DNA of 64,000 bases from Bostrychus sinensis (taxonomy: Eukaryota; Chordata; Actinopteri; Gobiiformes; Eleotridae), in the NCBI GenBank assembly GCA_020698575.1, contig CM036243.1:38411988-38475987 (forward strand), written 5' to 3'. The translations under genes and the position numbers were made by a program. Below are positions 56,163 through 64,000 of this stretch, one piece after another (within the stretch, counting starts at the first letter, position 1; each line of letters opens with the position of its first letter). The notes under the pieces were generated by a model, which did no database searches, was not told where the DNA came from, and saw nothing but the letters and a program-made list of their open reading frames with translations.

Positions 56163-57185
56163 GTTAAAATGTGTTAGCGTGTGTTAGCGTGTGTTAGTGT
56201 GTGTTAGTGTGTGTTAGTGTGTGTTAGCGTGTGTTAGTGTGTGTTAGTGTGTGTTAGCGCTTGTTAGCATTTGTTAGCGTGTGTTAGCATGTGTTAGCGT
56301 GTGTTAGTGTGTGTTGGTGGGTGTTAGTGGGTGTTAGTGCGTTTGTTAGCGTGTGTTAGCGTGTGTTAGCGTGTGTTAGTGTGTGTTAGTGTGTGTTAGC
56401 GCGTGTTAGCGCTTGTTAGCATTTGTTAGCGTGTGTTAGCATGTGTTAGCGTGTGTTAGTGTGTGTTGGTGGGTGTTAGTGGGTGTTAGTGCGTTTGTTA
56501 GCGTGTGTTAGCGTGTGTTAGCGTGTGTTAGTGTGTGTTTGTGTGTGTTAGCATTTGTTAGTGTGTGTTAGTGTGTGTTAGCATTTGTTAGTGTGTGTTA
56601 GTGTGTGTTAGTGCGTTTGTTAGCGTGTGTTAGCGTGTGTTAGTGTGTGTTAGCGTGTGTTAGCATGTGTTAGTGCGTGTGTTAGCGTGTGTTAGCGTGT
56701 GTTAGCGTGTGTTAGTGTGTGTTAGCGTGTGTTAACGTGTGTTAGCGTGTGTTAGTGTGTGTTAGCATGTGTTAGTGTTTGTTAGTGTGTGTTAGCGTGT
56801 GTTAGCATTTGTTAGCGTGTGTTAGTGTGTGTTAGCGTTTGTTAGCGCGTGTTAGTGTGTGTTAGCGTTTTTTAGCGTGTGTTAGTGTGTGTTAGCGTGT
56901 GTTAGTGTGTGTTAGCGTGTGTTAGCGTTTGTTAGCGTGTGTTAGCGTTTTTTAGCGTGTGTTAGCGTGTGTTAGTGTGTGTTAGCATTTTTTAGCGTGT
57001 GTTAGTGTGTGTTAGCGTGTGTTAGTGTGTGTTAGCGTGTGTTAGTGTGTGTTAGCATGTGTTAGCGTGTGTTAGCGTGTGTTAGTGTGTGTTAGCATGT
57101 GTTAGCGCGTGTTAGTGTGTGTTAGCGTGTGTTAGCGTGTGTTAGCATGTGTTAGCGCGTGTTAGCGCATGTTAGTGTGTGTTGA
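56163..57185 (+). repeat. 10-bp minisatellite GTGTGTTAGC/GTGTGTTAGT, about 100 units
   Basis: The 10-bp period is broken at intervals by units with an extra GTTT. Larger blocks repeat: the GCGCTTGTTAGCATTTGTTA block occurs near 56257 and 56408. TTAG recurs every 10 bp but no TTAGGG is present. Confidence 0.95.
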
Positions 57186-57280
57186 TGTATTTTGGTGACT
57201 ACAGAGCTCTTGTATTCAGCGTCTCGTGTTTCTCCTCCGCTCCAGTCTCAGGTCTAATCCTCAGTCCAGTCCTGGTCTGT

Positions 57281-57282
<2 letters not shown>

Positions 57283-57323
<41 letters not shown>

Positions 57324-57337
57324 CGTGTGTGTGTGTA
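57283..57337 (+). repeat. (GT)n microsatellite
   Basis: GTGTGC/GTGTGT dinucleotide run of about 55 bp, with Z-DNA potential. Confidence 0.95.
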
Positions 57338-57734
57338 GTGTTAGGTTCAGGGCGTGTTGTGTTTCCCGGCGCTCCTCTGATCAACACCTCGGCTCATCTT
57401 TAATTCAGAAGAAGGGCCACGGTTCAGAGGCAGCTGCACACCTCTCTGTGGAGATAACAGAGCTGTGAGGGCCCCGGGACGTCCTGTACTTTACCACAAC
57501 TCTGTCAGAAGAACAATTATTAAAACTGTGCAGTACAAGTACATTAGATTTCAGAGTTAAGTTATTGCAATTATTAAAGAACAAGGACTGAGGTATTTTG
57601 GAGCAGTACTGCATCAGGGTTTTATTCATTCCAAACAAAAGGAGTCACAAGAAGCCAGTGTACTGTTTGTGCCAGTCCTAAGCCCGGACAAATGGAGAGG
57701 ATTGTGTGAGGAATAGCATCCCACGTAAAAAATG

Positions 57735-58024
57735 TTCAGTCGGTAGAGACGCTCACCCACTAACCTGAAAGTTGGCGGTTCAATCCCTGCGACCGGCAAT
57801 GTATATAGTCGTTGTGTCCTTGGGCAAGACACTTCACCCACCTTACCTGTATGAATGTGACTGTGTTTGGTGGTGGCCGGAGATGCTGTTGGCACAAAAT
57901 GGCAGCCATGCTTCTGTCAGTCTGCCCCACCACCACCCAGAAAAGCACTGTATAAGACTAACGCATTATTATTTTATTATTATTATTATTATTATTGTTA
58001 TTATTATTATTATTATTATTATTA
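57735..58024 (+). mobile_element. tRNA-derived SINE with ATT tail
   Basis: A-box-like CAGTCGGTAGAGACGC, B box GCGGTTCAATCCCTGC and body GTGTCCTTGGGCAAGACACT are followed by CACTGTATAAGACTAA and an (ATT)n tail at 57966-58024. The family is the same general type as at 36262, in opposite orientation. Confidence 0.85.
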
Positions 58025-58291
58025 ACACTAAACCAGGGATGATACAGGACATAAAGGCCAGGACACACTGGGATGATTACTGTCCGTATGGCTCAGTTGG
58101 ACAGTTTGACACGATATGAGTCTGTTTGGTGAGTTCTGGACCATTGGACATAGCAGGGAACAGTTGGACCAGTTATGGCCGATGGACCATGTGTCAGTGT
58201 CAGGCCTCGTGCTCAACGAGCAGAGTGCCCCATTCACAATCTGTCACACAGTTTAACATCAAAATATAAGGAACTTTTGTTCTACAGTTCT

Positions 58292-59071
58292 GCAGTTAGC
58301 TTACCTTAGCTTTAGCCTTGTGCTAATGTGCTGCAGTTAGCTTACCTTAGCTTTAACCTTGTGCTAATGTGCTGCAGTTAGCTTACCTTAGCTTTAGCCT
58401 TGTGCTAATGTGCTGCATTTAGCTTACCTTAGCTTTAGCCTTGTGCTAATGTGCTGCAGTTAGCTTACCTTAGGTTTAGCCTTGTGCTAATGTGCTGCAG
58501 TTAGCTTACCTTAGCTTTAGCCTTGTGCTAATGTGCTGCATTTAGCTTACCTTAGCTTTAACCTTGTGCTAATGTGCTGCAGTTAGCTTACCTTAGCTTT
58601 AGCCTTGTGCTAATGTGCTGCATTTAGCTTACCTTAGCTTTAGCCTTGTGCTAATGTGCTGCAGTTAGCTTACCTTAGGTTTAGCCTTGTGCTAATGTGC
58701 TGCAGTTAGCTTACCTTAGCTTTAGCCTTGTGCTAATGTGCTGCATTTAGCTTACCTCCAATCTCCTCACTCCCATCACCAAATCCAAGCACCGTACCTT
58801 GGGGGACAGAGCCTTCGCCATCACTGCCCCCACACATCCGTGCCTCAGACTCTCTTCAAACTTTCAAAAAACAGTTGAAAACCTATCTCTTTAATCAAGC
58901 TTTCAACCCTCAATAACATCTCTCCTGTTCTTTTGTTTGTCATATGTTTGTTTCTTGTAAAGCGTCTTTGAGTTCTGTAAAAGCGCTATATAAAATTGAT
59001 GATGTATTATTATTACCTTAGCTTTAGCCTTGTGCTAATGTGCTGCATTGAGCTTACCTTAGCTTTAGCCT
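58292..59071 (+). repeat. 41-bp minisatellite interrupted by a LINE fragment
   Basis: Each unit contains TTAGCTTACCTTAGCTTTAG, CCTTGTGCTAATGTGCTGCA and a variable base. About 11 units precede the LINE insertion and one to two follow. CTGCAGTTAG and CTGCATTTAG variants recur in a pattern. Confidence 0.95.
58757..59012 (+). mobile_element. LINE 3' fragment inserted in the 41-bp array
   Basis: GGGGACAGAGCCTTCGCCAT is the coding end of a fish LINE (G-D-R-A-F-A-I), followed by TTCAAAAAACAGTTGAAAAC and CTATCTCTTTAATCAAGC. The tail is AGCGCTATATAAAATTGATG then ATTATT. A 5-bp TTACC flanks both sides (58752-58756 and 59013-59017), and the array continues in phase. Confidence 0.8.
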
Positions 59072-59412
59072 TGTATAGATAAAAATATAATCCTCCTCTG
59101 AGGCAAACAGCTGCAATAATCCAGTCCCTTTTATTCATAACTGTGATCAGACAAGTTTAATTTATTTACTGATAAATACTTGTTTGAGACACTTGTGTGC
59201 TGCGGAGGTTTATTTACAGGAGTCCTGTATAGTTTCGTGACTAGCTAGTAATAATAGTTATTGTGTCTTGCACATATACAGAACTAACACTGCCTGGTCG
59301 TGAGTCTGAATCTCTTCGGTGTCTGCAGTCGCTTTCAGTGGTGAGTAGGGGAGATGTGAGGAGACAAATCATTGGGTCGTGTGTCCCGGCCTTAAGACAG
59401 GACTCTCTAGAG
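59072..59412. other. Intergenic; nothing recognised
   Basis: No gene or clear element seen. Confidence 0.4.
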
Positions 59413-59735
59413 CAGGGGTCACCAACGAGGTGCCGGCGAGCACCAGGTAGCCCTTCTGGAGCTTGTGAGGTGCCCGCGAGGGATATTTATAAACAGTGAC
59501 TACGGCAGTGTTTTATTCATAGTTTTTTTTTTTTTTTTTACTTGTTTTTATGTTTAATTACAAGATTATTTTTATAAACATTATCATTAATGCAAAGCAA
59601 ACAATCATACAATCCTAGTGTCATTTGAAAGGCATGTCAAGACTTTAATATAGAGGATTATTTTGCACGAGTAAGCCCTCAGTACACATCTCATCTTTGG
59701 GTAGCCCTCAAACCCAAAAAGGTTGGAGACCCCTG
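59413..59735. mobile_element. hAT-type MITE (CAGGGGTC.CCAAC ends), perfect target duplication
   Basis: Ends CAGGGGTCACCAAC and, reversed, CAGGGGTCTCCAACC. Identical flanks CTCTAGAG at 59405-59412 and 59736-59743. 323 bp; contains an AAAAAAAAA/T-rich centre. Confidence 0.92.
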
Positions 59736-59743
59736 CTCTAGAG

Positions 59744-61906
59744 AGTTTAAACCTGACTAATACAAAAGTCAGATTACTTTTGGACTAAACCAGGATTGAA
59801 AAACACTTGAAGGCGTCAGTCCTCCATTTTCCCTCTTGTGTCCTGCCTGGTCTAACACCAAATCAGCACTGTCGCCTCACAACAAGAAGGTCCTGGGGTC
59901 GATCTCTGGACCTTTGGGGCCTTTCTGTGTGGAGTTTGCATGTTCTCTCTGTGTCTGGTGGGTGCTCTCTGGTTTTCCCCCTTCAACATAAAACATGCAC
60001 CACAGGCTAATCCTCCTGCTAGCTACTCCTGACCAGGATCCTGGCTCAGACTGAAGAATTTCACCAGTACCAGTCAAGTCCAAGGAACTGGACCAGGACT
60101 AAAGAAGGACTGAACCAGGACTGGCACTGGTAACCTAGACCTAAGTATTATGTTCAGGTTATTGGAGTTAGATTAGGTTCAGCTTTAATCCATCTCTGTG
60201 AAGAAGTGTCATGTGTTAAACAGCGAGTTGTCAGCGTTTGACCACAAGCTCATAAAATATTCATGACTCGCCCCCCGGGCCGTGTTGATTGGACGTGGGT
60301 TAGTCAAATGGCAGGTGTAATGGAGACGCACCTGTCAGAGGAACAAGCGCAGCAGCTCGACTAAACCAGGAATTAAACTGGACGCATTAGCAGCAACAGC
60401 TCATTAATATCATGAACCAGAGACGGAGAGAGAGGAGGGACAAATAAACACCTAGAAACAAAAACCCTTCACATTGCTTCAAAGTAGTTTTCTAAACTGT
60501 ACTTCAATTTTAAACTCAATTTCTTTGTATGTGCTTGATATAGACAACACTCTGGCGGTCCCCCCTGCAGTACCTTTGCGGTCCACAAGATGGTCCCCGG
60601 ACCCACTTTGGGAACCATTGCCCTAGTGTGTAAAAAACATGGATGTACTGTTATAGTAACGCTGGATTGGGCACTTTTCATTGAAAGTTAGAGACAGAGT
60701 TGAAACTGAGACTTTTAAGAACCGAGACTGAGTCAAGACCGAGACAACCAGACCAGAGACCAAACCTGGGAACTTACAATAACATTAGCAATTATTTTAA
60801 TGATTTATTGCAACTGACTCCGCAAGAAACAGGTTATTTTCCTGTTTTGTTCTAATGCGCAAACTGAGGACTCCAAGATTATGAAAAAATAGCATTTTCC
60901 TCCTAATAATTTGTACATAAAATGTCTGAGATTGTTACATCCAAGACTGAGACAAGACCGAGTAAAACTGCAGCTGTAAGACCTAAAAAAAATGGTTTCC
61001 AAGACCAAGACCGGTCTCGGGCACTACATCACTATTTTAAAACCCAGTCTTGTTTTTTCTTTCATGCTGCTGTTGACTGCGTAAATATTTTTCTCAGATA
61101 CAGAGGAGAAATGGGCAGTGGGTCTTCAAACAGGGACTAAAGCCAGGACGAAAGCTAGGAACGTGAAGGTGGTGTACTCAAATGAAAACAGCTCATTTCA
61201 AGTCTTGAAAAACGTTTTAATTATTGTTCAAATCCTTCAAGGTTTCCAAAAATTACAAAAACAAAACCGTCATATTTTATTCACTGTATAATACTTTAAA
61301 AAAAAAACTCAGCTGAACCTCTGACTCTGTTTATAAAAGACGTTTCAGCGCCGTCGCCTGGCTGTGTCCGAATCTCCTCCCTATTCCCTAACCCTCCATC
61401 GCTTCATACACCCTTCCACAAGAAATGTTCAAATAAGTTGTGCACGCAGCCTGGCACCAGGTTTAAGTTCTGTCCCAGAGCAAACTAAAAATATTAATTT
61501 TGACATTTTTACAGGAATAGATAGTCGTTGTTTATGCACTCATTAAACTGGGTTAGGGAGAAAACTCGGACTCAGGCTGCGCAAGAAAATCTGTCCAATC
61601 TAAAAGTACAAATTACAAAAGTGTATGACAACAGGAAACAGAGATACAGAGGCAGCTGATTGGTTGTTACGGAGATAGAGCTCTCTGATTGGTCAAAAAG
61701 GAACCAATCAGGAGTGTTTGTTACTGGGAAAGAACATCATAGAAGAAGTCAGCTTGTCTGAGAGAAAACTGGACTGAGGTCTGCTGTGATTGGTCAAGAG
61801 GCTGTTAAGCCCACCCACACTGAATACCAAACTCCGCCCCTTTGTTGATAGTTCCACCCACTTCATATTCTCATGATAAAAGTCCATTTAGTTCCCAAAG
61901 GGGGCT
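59744..61906. other. mal 3' flank and intergenic DNA
   Basis: Fragments of a common fish repeat lie at 59845-60010 (TGTGGAGTTTGCATGTTCTC). A hAT end CACTTTGGGAACCATTG lies at 60605-60621. A minus-strand AATAAA at 61281-61276 could end the mal transcript, about 630 nt after the stop. No other gene seen. Confidence 0.4.
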
Positions 61907-61981
61907 TCAGAAGGACTTCCACCGAATGGCCGAGAGGATGGTGTGGATGAAGTACAGCAGCGTCGTCACGTACGAGAAAAC
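61907..61981 (-). CDS. mal: MAL-family protein, last exon
   Basis: Acceptor CTCTTCCAG precedes GTTTTCTCG. The exon encodes VFSYVTTLLYFIHTILSAIR then WKSF and TGA (61909-61907). The fourth MARVEL-domain helix and the C-terminal IRWKS match human MAL (…FSLIRWKSS), where this tail is needed for apical sorting. MAL2 and MALL lack this ending. The protein is a raft-associated tetraspan of myelin, epithelia and T cells. Confidence 0.88.
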   Translation of the reverse strand, partial: VFSYVTTLLYFIHTILSAIRWKSF

Positions 61982-62072
61982 CTGGAAGAGACCAGAGCCA
62001 GGGTCAGGACTAAACCAGGACTAAACCAGGACTAAACCAGGTCTAAACCCAGTCCCACAGCTGTATACTGAC
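61982..62072. other. mal last intron with short CTAAACCAGGA repeat
   Basis: A 91-nt intron containing four copies of the 11-bp unit (62008-62048) in the plus orientation. Even this very small intron carries the repeat. Confidence 0.85.
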
Positions 62073-62198
62073 CACAGCAGAGATGTCCAGCTGGTAGTTC
62101 ATGAACTTGGGGTTCTTCTTCATTCCCAGAGTGACCCAGGCCAGAGCCACAGAGGCACCGAGGTAGAAGACTGTCGCAATGAAGTGGTACACGAAATC
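62073..62198 (-). CDS. mal: MAL-family protein, penultimate exon (126 nt)
   Basis: Acceptor TTCTCGTAG and donor GTCAGT bound 42 whole codons: DFVYHFIATVFYLGASVALA, then WVTLGMKKNPKFMNYQLDIS, then AV. The aligned human MAL segment is D-A-A-Y-H…ALFYLSASV…IAAV. It forms the third membrane helix and an extracellular loop. Earlier exons lie beyond the window edge. Confidence 0.88.
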
Positions 62199-62203
62199 CT
62201 ACG

Positions 62204-62757
62204 AGAACAACACAGTACAACACAGTACAACTCAGTACAACACAGTACAACTCAGTACAACTCAGTACAACTCAGTACAACTCAGTACAACTCAGTACAA
62301 CACAGTACAACTCAGTACAACTCAGTAGAACTCAGTAGAACTCAGTAGAACTCAGTACAACTCAGTACAACTCAGTACAACTCAGTACAACTCAGTACAA
62401 CACAGTACAACACAGTACAACTCAGTACAACTCAGTACAACTCAGTAGAACTCAGTACAACTCAGTAGAACTCAGTACAACTCAGTAGAACTCAGTAGAA
62501 CTCAGTACAACTCAGTACAACTCAGTACAACACAGTACAACTCAGTACAACTCAGTAGAACTCAGTACAACTCAGTACAACTCAGTACAACTCAGTACAA
62601 CTCAGTACAACACAGTACAACACAGTACAACTCAGTACAACTCAGTACAACTCAGTACAACACAGTACAACACAGTACAACTCAGTACAACTCAGTACAA
62701 CTCAGTAGAACTCAGTACAACTCAGTAGAACTCAGTAGAACTCAGTAGAACACAGTA
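62204..62757. repeat. 10-bp minisatellite CTCAGTACAA, about 55 units
   Basis: Units vary to CACAGTACAA and CTCAGTAGAA. The array starts within a few bases of the mal acceptor; the acceptor region itself (TTGTTCTCGTAG on the minus strand) looks like a diverged unit (TTGTACTGAG). Confidence 0.96.
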
Positions 62758-63847
62758 CTATTATCAGACCAGAGTTAGATCAGCTGGATGCAGTTAAAAA
62801 GCATCTTATGGCTACTGCAGTGTAAGTGAGGACCACTCTCAGGACCTGGTCTCTGGGACTGTCCTGGCTGAGACTTTACAACTTCTCCTGAAGGTTTTGT
62901 CACAGCCAGGAGCCAGTTTGAGGAGCACAGGATCACATCTGTGGCTGTGGTGATGAGCTGAGGATCTAAAGCTGTAGCTTTATGTTCAACTTAGAATTAA
63001 AAGTTACAACCAACAACCGGCCTGGATGCATTACGCCTAGGTGTAACTTTGACGCCTAGTGTGGCCAGTCAGAGGATTTGACTAGAATCAGTGACAATGC
63101 TGTGTATTTCAGTCCTATCTGAACAGATTTGACCGATATCAAGCGTCACGTGCAAAGATTCGCTATCCACTTTCACTTTTACACTGAGAAACTGCACCGT
63201 TTAAAACTGAAGCAGCTCGTACAAAATACACATTACCTCCAGTTCTCAAATCAATCTGAGTCAGTCTTCTCCCCTCTGACAGAGGACAGGTCAGGGGGAA
63301 AACACCAAGGGGAAGCGCTGTCCCATCTCAGCTCCTTTCTGATGAGTAAAGGGAAAACTTCTGTCTGCTACAAATGAAACAGTGCTGTCTCCCTTCAAGC
63401 TCTGGAGCTAGTTCTCTGATTGTGTTGATAACAACAGACAGCACAGCTGATGAAACCCTGCACTGTTCATGTTAAAGCATTTTAAAGTCCCAAGACACAC
63501 TGCATCTACTGGGAACTGTTTATGGATTTCATCGTCGGTAAATTTTACCTTTCTTTTTTTAACCTCTTCCATGGTGCGTGCTCAATAGAATGTGCTGCTA
63601 TAGGCAACAAATACAGTGCCCCCTGTCTTCTCGTGAACGCACTCACAACCAAGCACAGTTCAGACTGATCTCTCTGAACGTTGGTACTAACTCTGTTTAC
63701 TACGTCAGATGTAGCTAAGTCCAAGCACTCCGCTCCAGGACTGAAGGGGCAGGATCTTAGATACAAGAGTCCAATACGGGTGTCCTCTGCAGGGGCTGGT
63801 CCCATAGAGACAGGGTGAGGAGCTCAGAGTAGAGCTGCTGCTCCACA
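62758..63847. other. mal intron or upstream DNA; nothing recognised
   Basis: No earlier mal exon was found. Open frames at 63129-63377 (+) and 63805-63545 (-) have no recognised similarity. Confidence 0.4.
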
Positions 63848-64000
63848 TGGAGAGGACCCTCCTGGACCTTCCTGGACCCTCCTGGACCCTCCTGGACCTT
63901 CCTGGACCTTCCTGGACCTTCCTGGACCCTCCTGGACCCTCCTGGACCCTCCTGGACCCTCCTGGATCTTCCTGGACCTTCCCCGACCCTCCTGGACCCT
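63848..64000 (+). repeat. 10-bp minisatellite CCTGGACCCT/CCTGGACCTT, runs off the window
   Basis: At least 14 units; the array is cut by the window end. Confidence 0.95.

Noticed and set aside
56163..57185. Interstitial telomere
   Set aside because: No TTAGGG hexamers; the period is 10 bp.
63129..63805. Two open frames near the right edge as transposase pieces
   Set aside because: No motif could be recognised on reading; the similarity to zinc-finger BED-type transposases was too weak.

Overview
The window is nuclear DNA of a ray-finned (teleost) fish. It holds spliced vertebrate genes with canonical GT/AG introns, fish-type interspersed repeats (tRNA-derived SINEs, LINE tails, many short non-autonomous DNA transposons) and very abundant minisatellites. 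I cannot name the species.

Three genes are supported. (1) The last three coding exons of a steroid 5-alpha-reductase, best matching srd5a2, lie on the plus strand (1769-4400); earlier exons are outside the window. (2) A complete Na+/Ca2+ exchanger of the SLC8A1/NCX1 type lies on the minus strand (43166-18465). It has a 5' UTR exon, the long exon 2, a mutually exclusive A/B exon pair, cassette exons C (21 nt), D (18 nt), E (15 nt) and F (69 nt), and constitutive exons 9-12. The exons join in frame to about 941 codons (A+C+D+E+F form). (3) The last two coding exons of a MAL-family tetraspan (MARVEL) protein lie on the minus strand (62198-61907). srd5a2 and slc8a1 converge tail to tail; mal and slc8a1 point the same way. 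The genes do not form an operon or pathway; the grouping is chromosomal. The human counterparts also lie on chromosome 2.

About a quarter of the window is tandem repeat. The largest array is 8.1 kb of an 11-bp CTAAACCAGGA-type unit (44030-52165), containing an internal duplication of about 3 kb. A 3.3-kb array of a 10-bp unit fills most of slc8a1 intron 10. Others sit at 1854-2933, 12636-13172, 54440-55465, 56163-57185, 58292-59071 and 62204-62757. Three arrays touch splice sites: the srd5a2 array has copied the exon 3 donor about 20 times, the slc8a1 array starts just after the exon 10 donor, and the mal array runs up to an acceptor.

The remaining noncoding DNA is packed with mobile-element debris. 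At least nine elements have hAT-type ends and 8-bp target-site duplications that can be read directly. There are also PIF/Harbinger-like, Tc1-like and foldback elements, two SINEs and three LINE 3' fragments. The 11-bp minisatellite recurs at about ten loci in both orientations. At one locus it fills a hAT-ended element with a target-site duplication, and several other arrays have matching hAT end sequence beside them. This suggests a mobile element that seeds minisatellites and is the best candidate for something undescribed here.
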